Shown one piece after another: positions 20,178 to 29,093 of a DNA stretch of 64,000 nucleotides. Position 1 is the first letter of the stretch. Every line of letters starts with the position of its first letter. The stretch is taken from contig NZ_JALEGT010000120.1 in NCBI RefSeq assembly GCF_022763305.1, positions 62,001-126,000 on the forward strand. The letters run 5' to 3'. The DNA comes from Marivita sp. (GTDB lineage: Bacteria > Pseudomonadota > Alphaproteobacteria > Rhodobacterales > Rhodobacteraceae). Position numbers and translations under genes: made by a program. The notes under the pieces were generated by a model. The model was not told the DNA's origin, made no database searches, and worked only from the letters and a program-made list of their open reading frames with translations.

Positions 20178-21260
20178 CCGCGCCGTCAGCACCGACACCG
20201 CATGGCGCACCATGTCCGAGATCGGGCCGGGGCGCGGCGGATCAAGCAGCGTGGTCAGCATGGCTTCGGTTGGTTGCGCCTTGCGGGACCATGTCAGCCC
20301 CCGCAGGATCCCGGACGCGTCTGATGGCAGAAGGTCGGGAATCTCCGCCCCGCTCAACGCAGCCCAGACGCAGGTCCAGGCGCGGCCGACGCTCCAGGGG
20401 TTGTAGCCGCCGCCACCCGACACGATCAGACGGGGCGACAACGGGCGCAGAGCGCGGACCGCCTGCACATGGCAGCGGTTCGACAGGGTCAGACGCGACA
20501 GCGGATCTTCGGTCACGGCATCTGCGCCGCATTGCAGGTAGATCGCATCGGGGGACTGCGCCGCGACGGCGGGCAGGATGACCTCGGACAGAATCAGGTC
20601 GAACTCCGTATCGTTGAAGCCACGCGGCACGGGAATGTTGATGGCAGCCCCACCCGCGTCATCCTCCAGCGCGCCGGTAAAGGGCCAGCGCCTGTTCTCA
20701 TGAACCGAGATCATCCGCACGCGGTCCGAGCCGTGAAACGCCACGGCCACCCCATCGCAATGATGCGCGTCGATGTCGACATAGGCGATGCGATCCAACC
20801 CCATGCCCAAGAGGTGCCGGATCGTGAGAACAGGCTCGTTGATGTAGCAAAAGCCGTTGGCGCGGTCGGGCAGCCCGTGATGGGTGCCGCCGCCCGGATT
20901 GTAGGCGACACCTCCGCCGCGCACATGTTCGGCGGCGAGCAATCCACCCCCCGCCGCCGTGGCCGGGCGGCGGTAGACCTCGGGAAAGACCGGATTCGAC
21001 AGCGTGCCAAGGTCGAAGGCGGGATCTGGCGTCAGCGTGGCTTCGGCCCGCTGCAGCGCGTCGATATAGGCCGGCGTGTGAAAGCGCGTCAGTGCCGACG
21101 GCTTGGCGCAGGGGCTGGTGCGGTAGCGCGTGTCCGGCAGCCAGCCCAGGGCGCGGCAGAGATCGGTCACGGTGGGCACGCGCGGGATCGACAGCGGATG
21201 GCGCGGGCCATAGCTCGATCCGCGATAGATGCGCGCGCCGATGAAAATGGGGTCGGTCAT
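20157..21260 (-). CDS. Histone deacetylase family protein (AcuC-like)
   Basis: 367 aa, zinc-dependent arginase/deacetylase fold. Active-site motifs are YNPGGGTHHGLPDRANGFCYIN (tandem His), YVDIDAHHCDGV (zinc ligands Asp and His) and SGGGGYNPWSVGRAW (catalytic region with C-terminal Gly-rich loop). Bacterial members include AcuC, which deacetylates acetyl-CoA synthetase, and polyamine deacetylases; this sequence is nearest AcuC in layout. After the ABC-F gene and a pair of hairpins it appears to have its own transcription unit. Confidence 0.88.
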   Translation of the reverse strand: MTDPIFIGARIYRGSSYGPRHPLSIPRVPTVTDLCRALGWLPDTRYRTSPCAKPSALTRFHTPAYIDALQRAEATLTPDPAFDLGTLSNPVFPEVYRRPATAAGGGLLAAEHVRGGGVAYNPGGGTHHGLPDRANGFCYINEPVLTIRHLLGMGLDRIAYVDIDAHHCDGVAVAFHGSDRVRMISVHENRRWPFTGALEDDAGGAAINIPVPRGFNDTEFDLILSEVILPAVAAQSPDAIYLQCGADAVTEDPLSRLTLSNRCHVQAVRALRPLSPRLIVSGGGGYNPWSVGRAWTCVWAALSGAEIPDLLPSDASGILRGLTWSRKAQPTEAMLTTLLDPPRPGPISDMVRHAVSVLTARSGTQPR

Positions 21261-21304
21261 GCGTGGCGATCTAGGTCAGAGGCACTGGCCCGCAACGCAG
21301 AGCC

Positions 21305-21347
21305 GCAAAACGCATCGGCGCGTTTTGCGTTTCCGTGAACGGAAACG
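21305..21347. repeat. Two adjacent hairpins at the end of the ABC-F gene
   Basis: Stem GCAAAACGC/GCGTTTTGC with a 6-base loop (21305-21328) abuts CGTTTCCGT/ACGGAAACG (21328-21347). They lie directly after the stop codon of the leftward ABC-F gene, so they may end its transcript or insulate it from the leftward acuC-like gene downstream. Confidence 0.55.
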
Positions 21348-23162
21348 TCACCCGGCCTCGGCCTTTTCCGACAATTCCAGCCACAGGTCCTCGGCTTCGG
21401 CCAGCGCGGTCTGACGCGCAACCAACGCCTCGGAGGCCTTCTTGAACTTCACCGGCTCGCGGGTGAAGAGATCGGGATCGGCCATCAGCTCTTCGAGCTT
21501 GGCGATCTCTGCGGTCAAACGGTCGATCTCGGCGGGCAATTCGTCGAGCCGGTGCTTTTCGGTGAAACTCAGCCCAGTTTTCTGTTTCGGCGCGGCCGCA
21601 GCCTTCGGGGCCGCTTTCGGCGCGGATTTCGCGGCGGTGGCCTCGGGGGCATCTTCACCCCGCTGGGCACGATAATCGCTCCATCCACCCGCATAGACGG
21701 TGGCGCGTCCGCGCCCTTCCATCGCCACGGTGGTCGAGGCGACGCGGTCGAGAAAATCACGGTCGTGGCTGATCAGCAGAACGGTGCCGTCATACTCGCC
21801 CAGGAGATCCTGCAAAAGGTCGAGCGTTTCGACATCCAGATCGTTGGTCGGCTCGTCGAGCACCAGGAGGTTCGATTCCCGCGCCATGATCCGCGCCAGC
21901 AGCAGCCGCGCCTTTTCGCCCCCCGAAAGCGAGCGCACGGGCGCGCGGGCCTGGCGTTCGTCGAAGAGGAATTCCTTGAGATAGCCCACCACGTGTTTCG
22001 GCGCGCCACGCACCATGATCTGGTCGGCCTTGCCCGACACGCGCATCTCGGGATCGCCGGTCAGGTTTTCCCAAAGGGTCAGATCGTCGTTCAACTGCGC
22101 GCGGGTCTGGTCGAAGACGGCGGGCACAAGGTTCGTGCCCAGCTTGACCGTCCCCGCATCCGGTTCGATCTCGCCCATGAGCATGCGGATCAGGGTTGTC
22201 TTGCCCACACCGTTCGGGCCGACAAAGGCCACACGGTCGCCGCGCTGCACGGTCAGGGAAAAATTGCGGACGATGGTCGTGTCGCCGAAGGTTTTGGTCA
22301 GGCCCGTGGCCTCGATCACCTTGCGGCCGGATTTCGGCCCCGACGCCAGTTCCATGGCGGCGGTGTCCTGCCGCCGGATCATCGCGGCGCGTTCGCTGCG
22401 CAGATCCTGCAGGGCGCGCACCCGGCCCATATTGCGCTTGCGGCGCGCGCTGATGCCTTCGACGGCCCACCGCGCCTCGGACTTGATCTTGCGGTCCATC
22501 TTGTGGCGCTGCAGGTCCTCGTCTTCCCAGGTCTTGTCGCGCCAGGCCTCGAAGGCGTCGAACCCCTTTTCCTGACGGCGCACCTGCCCCCGGTCGATCC
22601 AGAGTGTCGCGCGGGTCAGTTCGGACAGAAACCGGCGGTCGTGGCTGATCAGGACAAAGCCCTTGCGGGTTCGTTTCAACTCGTCTTCGAGCCAGCCGAT
22701 GGCTTCGATGTCGAGGTGGTTGGTCGGTTCGTCGAGCAGCATCAGGTCCGGGTCCTGCGCCATCAGACGGGCCAGTGCCGCGCGGCGGCGTTCCCCACCC
22801 GAGGCGGTACCGACCGGGCGATCGGGGTCGAACTTGAGCCCCTCGCCCGCGCGTTCGACCTTGTAAAGCTCGGATGGATCGAGACCGTGCATCGCATATT
22901 CGCCCAGCGTGGCGAATCCCGTCAGATCGGGGTCTTGCTCCATATAGCCGGTGCTGATCCCCGGCGGCACGATGCGGTCCCCGTGGTCGGGTTCGACCAG
23001 CCCGGCCATGACCTTCATCAGCGTGGATTTTCCCGATCCGTTGCGCCCCACAAGGGCGACGCGATCGCCCGGCTGCACGACAAGGCTGAGTTCATGAAAC
23101 ACCGGTTCGCCCCCGAAGGTGAGCGAGATGTCGTTGATCTGAAGAAGCGGTACAAGGGCCAT
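21348..23162 (-). CDS. ABC-F family ATPase (Uup-like)
   Basis: 604 aa, two ABC ATPase domains in one soluble chain without membrane segments, typical of ABC-F proteins acting on the ribosome. Walker A motifs are GRNGSGKST and GPNGVGKTT. Signatures are ASGGERRRAALARLM and LSGGEKARLLLARIM; Walker B motifs are LMLLDEPTNHLD and LLVLDEPTNDLD. The linker is Arg/Lys-rich (ISARRKRNMGRVRAL). A Lys/Ala/Pro spacer and a C-terminal coiled coil (DELPAEIDRLTAEIAKLEELM) match Uup. It is the third gene of the leftward bamE/acyltransferase set, 31 bases from its neighbour. Confidence 0.92.
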   Translation of the reverse strand: MALVPLLQINDISLTFGGEPVFHELSLVVQPGDRVALVGRNGSGKSTLMKVMAGLVEPDHGDRIVPPGISTGYMEQDPDLTGFATLGEYAMHGLDPSELYKVERAGEGLKFDPDRPVGTASGGERRRAALARLMAQDPDLMLLDEPTNHLDIEAIGWLEDELKRTRKGFVLISHDRRFLSELTRATLWIDRGQVRRQEKGFDAFEAWRDKTWEDEDLQRHKMDRKIKSEARWAVEGISARRKRNMGRVRALQDLRSERAAMIRRQDTAAMELASGPKSGRKVIEATGLTKTFGDTTIVRNFSLTVQRGDRVAFVGPNGVGKTTLIRMLMGEIEPDAGTVKLGTNLVPAVFDQTRAQLNDDLTLWENLTGDPEMRVSGKADQIMVRGAPKHVVGYLKEFLFDERQARAPVRSLSGGEKARLLLARIMARESNLLVLDEPTNDLDVETLDLLQDLLGEYDGTVLLISHDRDFLDRVASTTVAMEGRGRATVYAGGWSDYRAQRGEDAPEATAAKSAPKAAPKAAAAPKQKTGLSFTEKHRLDELPAEIDRLTAEIAKLEELMADPDLFTREPVKFKKASEALVARQTALAEAEDLWLELSEKAEAG

Positions 23163-23193
23163 GACCCCGCGCTACGGCGCGGCGCGCGCAAGG

Positions 23194-23964
23194 TCAAGGG
23201 GGGCCCGTTTGTGCCGACTGCGCCAGCGCTCTGAGCCGCGCCTTGCGGGCCTCGGGGATCGAGTCGATGGCAAGCCCGGTGAAGACGTGCAGCCGGTCCA
23301 GATCGGGGTCGCAGACCGCATGATCGCTGACCCATCCGCCCATGCCGAGATAGCTGCGCAGAAGGGTGGGAAGCTGCGTGGCATCCGCCGCACCGTCGGG
23401 AAGGTCGATGGCCCGCGGCGATGTCCGTGTCGGACGCAGCGCCTCTGGCCCAAGGTGGCGCGCGCGCAGAAGCGCCAGGGCGGCCCGGTGACGGTCAGGG
23501 TCCGCGCCGGGAAAGGAACTGCAGCCGATCATCAGCGTAACTGCGTGACGATCCACCAGCACGCCAAGCGCCGCCCAGGCGAGTTGCAGGGCCATGAAAT
23601 CGGGCATGCCCTCGGCCTGGCAGAACCGCCCAAGCTCAAGATAGGGGCCGGGATGGCTCCCCAGAGGGCCCATGCCGTAGAACTGCCCCGTATAGCACTG
23701 GTCGAGACTGTCCGGCCGGGTGATCAGGCGTGCTCGGAACGCGACACTGGTCTGACCGGGACCCGTTTCGACGATGCCATGCAGGCTGTCGATGTCGAAG
23801 GGGTCTGTATCATCGCAACCGCCTCGAAAGGCCGTGCGTCGCACAGCAAGCGCCGCATCCCGCAGGTCGGCGCCCTGCCCGATCCGCGCGCTGTATCGGC
23901 CCAGCCGCAGCGACACCAGCGAACCATCGGCAGCGACAAGTCCGGCCGCTGCCGAAAGACCCAT
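23194..23964 (-). CDS. OlsB-like N-acyltransferase, candidate glutamine-lipid synthase GlsB
   Basis: 256 aa, the same length and fold as OlsB at 18434-19204 but clearly diverged. Shared positions are LRDAALAVRRTAFRGGCDDTDPFDIDSLHGIV (LRYEVF region), YLELGRFCQ (LELGRSCL), LIGCSSFPGAD (FGTASFHGTD) and LPTLLRSYLGMGGWVSDHAVCDPDLDRLHVFTGL (LIKSYLKLGG...DHAFNTTDVCLIL). Roseobacters make glutamine-containing aminolipids with a second OlsB homologue called GlsB, sharing OlsA. I infer that role here from paralogy. Its start overlaps the stop of bamE by ATGA. Confidence 0.7.
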   Translation of the reverse strand: MGLSAAAGLVAADGSLVSLRLGRYSARIGQGADLRDAALAVRRTAFRGGCDDTDPFDIDSLHGIVETGPGQTSVAFRARLITRPDSLDQCYTGQFYGMGPLGSHPGPYLELGRFCQAEGMPDFMALQLAWAALGVLVDRHAVTLMIGCSSFPGADPDRHRAALALLRARHLGPEALRPTRTSPRAIDLPDGAADATQLPTLLRSYLGMGGWVSDHAVCDPDLDRLHVFTGLAIDSIPEARKARLRALAQSAQTGPP

Positions 23965-24419
23965 CAGTTGAAGAAGTCGGCGGCATTCAGCCCGCCGATA
24001 TTGCCAAAGAGCTTGCGGATGAAGCTGATATCGCCATCGCCCGAGCGTGTGATCCGGCGCGTCAGCGGCACGACCTGCCCGTCTTCAAGACCGTAGCGTT
24101 CGATGTTCTCGACCACTCCGTCGGAATCGAAGGTGATGGCCAGAACCTCTCGGTCCACGACCTCGGGCTGCTTCCACGCGAAATGGCGCACATCGCTCTC
24201 GATGTAATAGAAGCCCGACTCGTTCAGCGTCCCCGACGTGGAGGGCACACCGATCAGGTCTTCGACCGTGGCTCGAGTGTCGACGCCCGGGACGATCTGT
24301 TGCAATTCGTCTTCTGACGGCACATATCCATGGGATCGATAGCGCGCGGTACACGCCGCAAGTGATACACATAGAAGCGTCACAAGCCCGATCCTGACTG
24401 TCGATCTGATGCCCTGCAT
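23964..24419 (-). CDS. bamE: Outer membrane assembly lipoprotein BamE
   Basis: 151 aa. Lipoprotein signal with lipobox SLAAC (Cys about residue 23), then the SmpA/OmlA domain: HGYVPSEDELQQIVPGVDTRATVEDLIGVPST, SGFYYIESDVRHFAWKQPEVVDREVLAITFDSDGVVENI. BamE supports BamA in inserting beta-barrel proteins from the periplasmic side. The GVDTRATVEDLIGVPS element is the family fingerprint. Divergent from yceD; first gene of a leftward group with the OlsB-like gene and the ABC-F gene. Confidence 0.93.
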   Translation of the reverse strand: MQGIRSTVRIGLVTLLCVSLAACTARYRSHGYVPSEDELQQIVPGVDTRATVEDLIGVPSTSGTLNESGFYYIESDVRHFAWKQPEVVDREVLAITFDSDGVVENIERYGLEDGQVVPLTRRITRSGDGDISFIRKLFGNIGGLNAADFFN

Positions 24420-24506
24420 GGCGCCTCTCTTGCGTTGGCGTTCTCTGCCTTCTATCCCGATTACACGGCCTTTGGCCTGTGTTCAAGCAAAGGGTGCACA
24501 CAAGAT

Positions 24507-25064
24507 ATGCCACAACAGGTTCTGAAACCCGGAGAATTTCGTGTGAGCGACCTGTCGAGCCGTCGCGAGACCGCGTTCGACCTGCAGCCCGATGCCGACG
24601 CGCGCGCCGCGCTGGCCGCACAGTTGGGGCTGGACGGCCTGCGCAAGCTGCGGTTCGTCGGGAAGATTGCGCCCTCCGGTGCGCGCGGCTGGACCCTGAC
24701 GGCCGAGCTTGGCGCCACCGTGGTCCAGCCCTGCGTCGTCACGCTCGACCCGGTCACCACGCGGATCGACGAACCGGTGGAGCGGCGATACCTGCCTGCC
24801 GATCTGCTTGATCAGGCGGATCCCGGTTCCGAGACCGAAATGCCCGAAGACACAAGCACCGACGCGCTGGGTTCGGTGATCTCGGCACATGATGTGATGG
24901 TCGAATCGCTCATGCTGGCGCTGCCGCAATATCCGCGGGCGAATGACGCCGAACTGGGCGAAGCGGTCTTTGCCGAAGACGGTGTCGCACCTCTGAAGGA
25001 CGAAGACACCAAACCCTTTGCCGGGCTTGCCGCGCTGCGCAACCGGCTCGACGACACGTCCTGA
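24507..25064 (+). CDS. yceD: YceD family protein (DUF177)
   Basis: 185 aa. DUF177 proteins are linked to 23S rRNA accumulation and nearly always precede rpmF, as here. The family Cys/Thr-Asp element is visible as VVQPCVVTLDPVTTRIDEPVERRYLP, and a C-terminal acidic region (VMVESLMLALPQYPRANDAELG) follows. The ATG at 24507 gives the usual N-terminus. It is followed after 165 bases by rpmF, so rpmF may have its own promoter. Confidence 0.88.
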   Translation: MPQQVLKPGEFRVSDLSSRRETAFDLQPDADARAALAAQLGLDGLRKLRFVGKIAPSGARGWTLTAELGATVVQPCVVTLDPVTTRIDEPVERRYLPADLLDQADPGSETEMPEDTSTDALGSVISAHDVMVESLMLALPQYPRANDAELGEAVFAEDGVAPLKDEDTKPFAGLAALRNRLDDTS

Positions 25065-25229
25065 AAACTCCCACCAGAAAACGCTTGCGGATTCCGCGAT
25101 TGCCCCTATGTTCGCGCCTTCATCCGAGGTGGGGTTGTCACCCGGCCCGGTTTCCCCGTATGAGGCCGGACACACCCGAAACGCGGCATGGCGAGCATGC
25201 CACAGATTATTGCTAATTGAGGTTGAGAC

Positions 25230-25436
25230 ATGGCCGTCCAACAGAACAAAGTATCCAAGTCGCGTCGCAACAATCGTCGCGCGCATGACGCCCTGGTTGC
25301 TGCGAATCCGAACGAATGCTCCAACTGCGGCGAACTCAAGCGTCCGCACCACGTGTGCCCGTCCTGTGGCCACTATGCAGATCGTGAAGTGATCGCGCAG
25401 GCCGACGAAATCGACCTGGACGAAGACGCGGCATAA
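25230..25436 (+). CDS. rpmF: 50S ribosomal protein L32
   Basis: 68 aa. Starts [20 protein letters not shown], the standard L32 N-terminus, and carries the zinc-ribbon pair [18 protein letters not shown] (four cysteines, CxxC...CxxC), so it is the zinc-containing C+ form. GAGG lies upstream of the ATG. Followed by plsX after 25 bases, the conserved rpmF-plsX-fabH arrangement. Confidence 0.97.
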   Translation: MAVQQNKVSKSRRNNRRAHDALVAANPNECSNCGELKRPHHVCPSCGHYADREVIAQADEIDLDEDAA

Positions 25437-25461
25437 GCAACGACAAGGCGAACCCCTCCGA

Positions 25462-26571
25462 ATGACCTCTTCGCAGGATCATAAGACGGTGGGACAAACG
25501 CCAATCGTGCTATCTATCGACGCCATGGGCGGCGATCTGGGGCCGGAGGCAGTTGTCTCCGGCATGTCTCGTTCTGCCAAGGACCATCCCGGCATCCGGT
25601 TTCTCGTTCACGGTCCCGAGGCCCGTCTGGCCCGGCTGATCGAGCGCAAGAAGGCACTTGCCGGACGGTGTGAGATTCGGGACGCCTCGGGCGTCGTGTC
25701 GATGCAGGACAAGCCAAGCCAGATCGTGCGCCACGGACAGGACACGTCCATGTGGGCGGCGATCGAGGCTGTGCGCGCCAAGGAGGCGGCGGTGGCCGTG
25801 TCCTGCGGCAACACGGGCGCGTTGATGGCGCTGTCGATGATCCGCCTGAAGAAACTGCCGGGTGTGAACCGCCCGGCCATCGCGATTCTGTGGCCCTCGC
25901 GCAACCCGCAGGGCTTCAACGTCATGCTGGACGTCGGCGCAGATGTGCGGGCCGATGCGCAGGACCTGCTTCAATACGCACTGATGGGCGTGTCCTATGC
26001 CCGCAACGGGCTCAACCTCGAGCGTCCGCGCGTTGGCCTGCTGAATGTCGGCACCGAAGAGCACAAGGGCAAGGCGGAACTCAAAGAGGCGCACGAACTG
26101 ATAGGCCAGATGGCCGACCGTGCGCAGTTCGACTTCGTAGGGTTCGTCGAAGGTGGCGATATTCCGGGCGCGTCCTGCGATGTCATCGTCACGGACGGCT
26201 TTACCGGCAATGTTGCGCTCAAGACCGGCGAAGGCACCGCGTCGCTGATCGGAGACCGGCTCAAGGAGGCCTTTGCCTTTTCGCCCCTGTCGCGTCTGGC
26301 CTCGCTGTTGGCTCTGACCTCGCTGCGTCGTCTGAAACGCAAGATCGACCCGCGTCGCGTCAATGGCGGTGTCTTTCTGGGCCTGAACGGCACCGTCGTG
26401 AAATCGCATGGTGCGGCGGATGCCACGGGTGTCTCGGCCGCGATCACGCTGGCGGTTCAGCTGTCGCAATCGGGATTTGCCGAACGGCTGGCCGCGCGTC
26501 TGGCCTCGATCACCGAAACAGTGCCCGACGCGGAAGACCTGACCAAAACGGACGAGGAGCACCCGAAATGA
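25462..26571 (+). CDS. plsX: Phosphate acyltransferase PlsX
   Basis: 369 aa. Converts acyl-ACP to acyl-phosphate, which PlsY uses to acylate glycerol-3-phosphate. N-terminal IVLSIDAMGGDLGPEAVVSG is the family signature; RPAIAILWPSRNPQGFNVMLDVGAD and DVIVTDGFTGNVALKTGEG are further landmarks. An N-terminal extension of about 16 residues before IVLSIDAMGGD is slightly long, and the ribosome-binding site of the ATG at 25462 is weak. The stop overlaps the fabH start (ATGA). Confidence 0.96.
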   Translation: MTSSQDHKTVGQTPIVLSIDAMGGDLGPEAVVSGMSRSAKDHPGIRFLVHGPEARLARLIERKKALAGRCEIRDASGVVSMQDKPSQIVRHGQDTSMWAAIEAVRAKEAAVAVSCGNTGALMALSMIRLKKLPGVNRPAIAILWPSRNPQGFNVMLDVGADVRADAQDLLQYALMGVSYARNGLNLERPRVGLLNVGTEEHKGKAELKEAHELIGQMADRAQFDFVGFVEGGDIPGASCDVIVTDGFTGNVALKTGEGTASLIGDRLKEAFAFSPLSRLASLLALTSLRRLKRKIDPRRVNGGVFLGLNGTVVKSHGAADATGVSAAITLAVQLSQSGFAERLAARLASITETVPDAEDLTKTDEEHPK

Positions 26572-27539
26572 CCACACGTTCGGTTGTCGTAGGGCTGGGC
26601 CACTATCTGCCTGCACGCGTTGTGCCCAATTCCGAATTCGAGACATCGCTGGACACCTCGGACGAATGGATTCGCGCGCGCTCGGGCATTGAGCGTCGGC
26701 ATTTCGCGGCTGACGGCGAAACCACATCGGACCTCGCCACGCAGGCGGCCAAAAAGGCGCTGGCCCATGCAGGTCTGTCGCCGAATGATCTCGATGCCAT
26801 CGTGCTCGCCACCTCGACCGCTGACCTGACTTTCCCGTCCGCAGCAACCATGGTTCAGGCCGCGCTTGGCATGACGCGCGGCTTTGCCTTTGATGTGCAG
26901 GCCGTCTGCGCCGGGTTCATTTATGCGCTAGCCAACGCCAATGCGCTGATCGTGTCGGGTCAGGCCAAGCGCATCATGGTGATCGGTGCCGAGACCTTCA
27001 GCCGGATCATGGACTGGTCGGACCGTTCGACCTGCGTTCTTTTCGGAGACGGCGCCGGGGCGGTCATTCTCGAAGCGCAGGACGGTGCGGGTGACAAGAG
27101 CGATCGCGGGATCCTGTCGGTCGATCTCAACTCGGACGGTCAGCATCGCGACATTCTCTATGTCGATGGCGGGGTCAGCACCCAGACCACCGGCTTCCTG
27201 CGCATGCAGGGAAAAGAGGTTTTCCGTCACGCGGTCGAAAAGCTCGCCAGCACTGCAACACATGCCATGGACAAGGCGGGCATTGCGGGCGACGAGGTCG
27301 ACTGGATCGTTCCCCATCAGGCCAACATCCGCATCATTCAGGGCACCGCCAAGAAACTCGGGCTGAGCATGGATCATGTCGTGGTCACGGTTCAGGACCA
27401 TGGCAATACGTCGGCGGCCTCGATTCCCCTCGCTTTGTCGGTCGGCACAGAGCGCGGTCAGATCAAGCAAGGCGACGTGATCGTCACCGAAGCGATCGGC
27501 GGCGGGCTGGCCTGGGGCGCGGTCGTGCTCCGCTGGTAA
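26568..27539 (+). CDS. fabH: Beta-ketoacyl-ACP synthase III
   Basis: 323 aa. Starts fatty acid synthesis by condensing acetyl-CoA with malonyl-ACP. The catalytic triad is present: Cys114 in VQAVCAGF, His in VPHQANIRI and Asn in HGNTSAASIP. TRSVVVGLGHYLPARVV and EWIRARSGIERRH are typical N-terminal motifs. Translationally coupled to plsX by a 4-base overlap. Confidence 0.97.
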   Translation: MTTRSVVVGLGHYLPARVVPNSEFETSLDTSDEWIRARSGIERRHFAADGETTSDLATQAAKKALAHAGLSPNDLDAIVLATSTADLTFPSAATMVQAALGMTRGFAFDVQAVCAGFIYALANANALIVSGQAKRIMVIGAETFSRIMDWSDRSTCVLFGDGAGAVILEAQDGAGDKSDRGILSVDLNSDGQHRDILYVDGGVSTQTTGFLRMQGKEVFRHAVEKLASTATHAMDKAGIAGDEVDWIVPHQANIRIIQGTAKKLGLSMDHVVVTVQDHGNTSAASIPLALSVGTERGQIKQGDVIVTEAIGGGLAWGAVVLRW

Positions 27540-27632
27540 GCAAAAAACTATCCAAACACCCTCGGCCAAGCCGTTGATATTGACTCGGAAAATCGCAGGG
27601 CGCATGCTGCCGCCAACCGGGGAGGTTGTGTA

Positions 27633-27935
27633 ATGGGACAAAAGACACTCACACGTATGGATCTGAGCGAAGCGGTATTTCGCGAAGTGGGTCTGTCACG
27701 GAACGAAAGCGCGGACCTGGTCGAAACCGTTCTGAACCACATGTCCGACGCGCTCGTCGCGGGGGAACAGGTCAAGATCTCGTCTTTCGGCACGTTTTCC
27801 ATTCGTGACAAGGCGGCCCGCGTCGGGCGCAACCCGAAAACCGGTGAAGAGGTTCCGATCAATCCGCGCCGCGTGCTGACGTTCCGCCCCTCCCATCTGA
27901 TGAAAGACCGCGTGGCCGCCGGCAACAAGGGCTGA
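27633..27935 (+). CDS. ihfA: Integration host factor subunit alpha
   Basis: 100 aa. HU/IHF-fold DNA-bending protein; with IhfB it makes sharp bends at specific sites. [29 protein letters not shown] is the N-terminal helix pair, [39 protein letters not shown] is the DNA-binding beta arm with the intercalating Pro. A GGGGAGG ribosome-binding site precedes the ATG. Followed by the MerR gene after 4 bases, the conserved ihfA-merR order. Confidence 0.96.
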   Translation: MGQKTLTRMDLSEAVFREVGLSRNESADLVETVLNHMSDALVAGEQVKISSFGTFSIRDKAARVGRNPKTGEEVPINPRRVLTFRPSHLMKDRVAAGNKG

Positions 27936-27939
27936 CCGC

Positions 27940-28839
27940 ATGAGCAAATCCGCAGACGCGTTCCGGACGATCAGCGAAGTCGCCGAATGGCTGGACACCC
28001 CGGCCCATGTTCTGCGGTTCTGGGAAAGCAAGTTCACCCAGGTCAAACCGGTCAAGCGCGCAGGCGGACGACGGTACTATCGCCCCGCAGATATGCGTCT
28101 GTTGGGGGGCATCAAGAAGCTGCTGCACGATGATGGCATGACCATCAAAGGTGTGCAGAAAATCCTGCGCGAACAGGGCATTAAACACGTTTCTTCACTT
28201 TGCGAGCTAAGCCTTGGCGACGACGACGAGGCGGATCTCGACGTGATGGACGCTGTGGAAGCCGAAGAGCCGGCCGACACCGTGGTGCCATTCGCGAAAC
28301 CGGCGCAAGCGGATGAGGCCGAGGCAGACCCTGTCGAGCAGGACGAGCAGCCAGAGACCGCCATTGCGGAGGACACGCCCTCTGCCGTCGAGGATGAGCC
28401 AGAGGTTGCGGCTGTTGAGGCTGAAGTGGCTCCCGATCCCGAGGATGGCGCCATCGACGCGCCCGAGACGACCGTTGCGGACACCGGCGCAGCGTCCGAC
28501 GATGCTCCCGCGCTCGAAGAGCTTTCGGCGGAGATGGCAGAGCCCGAAATTGCAGCGTCACCTGCCGAGACCAGCGAGTCTGCCACTGAGGCGGAGGCTG
28601 AGGCGACGCCGCCCCCGGAGCCTGCCTTGCCGAGTTTTCTGCAACGTTCCATGGCGGATCGCGTGGCTGCGGAAGATGAAACCGTCGAAGCCCCGGCACC
28701 AGAGCCCGCCTCACCCCCGGCGCAGATCGAGCCGGTTCCCAGCGCCCTCACCTACCTTTCACGCATTCATCAGCTGTCGCCAGAGCAGGCGCAGCAGATC
28801 GCTCCGATTCTGGAGAAGCTGAAAGCGGTGGGACGTTAA
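27940..28839 (+). CDS. MerR-family regulator with long acidic Ala/Pro/Glu tail
   Basis: 299 aa. Residues 8-80 are a MerR-type winged helix: [68 protein letters not shown]. The following ~180 residues are low-complexity Ala/Glu/Pro/Asp, surely disordered, ending in a short helix ([28 protein letters not shown]). MerR genes in this position after ihfA are common in alphaproteobacteria. The usual C-terminal effector or dimerisation domain is absent, so the regulator's signal is unknown. Confidence 0.88.
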   Translation: MSKSADAFRTISEVAEWLDTPAHVLRFWESKFTQVKPVKRAGGRRYYRPADMRLLGGIKKLLHDDGMTIKGVQKILREQGIKHVSSLCELSLGDDDEADLDVMDAVEAEEPADTVVPFAKPAQADEAEADPVEQDEQPETAIAEDTPSAVEDEPEVAAVEAEVAPDPEDGAIDAPETTVADTGAASDDAPALEELSAEMAEPEIAASPAETSESATEAEAEATPPPEPALPSFLQRSMADRVAAEDETVEAPAPEPASPPAQIEPVPSALTYLSRIHQLSPEQAQQIAPILEKLKAVGR

Positions 28840-28910
28840 GGCGTTTCGCGGGCAAAGACCTGAAATTCGCTCTTGCGGCCCAGTCCAAAACCGTTATGAC
28901 AGGCCGCAGT

Positions 28911-28987
28911 CGGGCTATAGCGCAGCCTGGTAGCGCGTCCGTCTGGGGGACGGAAGGTCGCAGGTTCAAGTCCTGCTAGCCCGACCA
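28911..28987 (+). tRNA. tRNA-Pro (anticodon GGG)
   Basis: 77 bases with encoded CCA. Acceptor CGGGCTA pairs with TAGCCCG, D-stem GCGC/GCGC, anticodon stem TCCGT/ACGGA around loop CTGGGGG (anticodon GGG), T-arm GCAGG TTCAAGT CCTGC. It reads CCC (and CCU) proline codons. Confidence 0.97.
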
Positions 28988-29093
28988 ATCACACAACAGC
29001 TATCACACGTCTTCCTGCTCGCCAGCGTGGGAAAAGCCCTTACACGGGCCGCATCCTCTTGCTATGCAAGGCAGAACTTGAAGGGGTGTTGCG

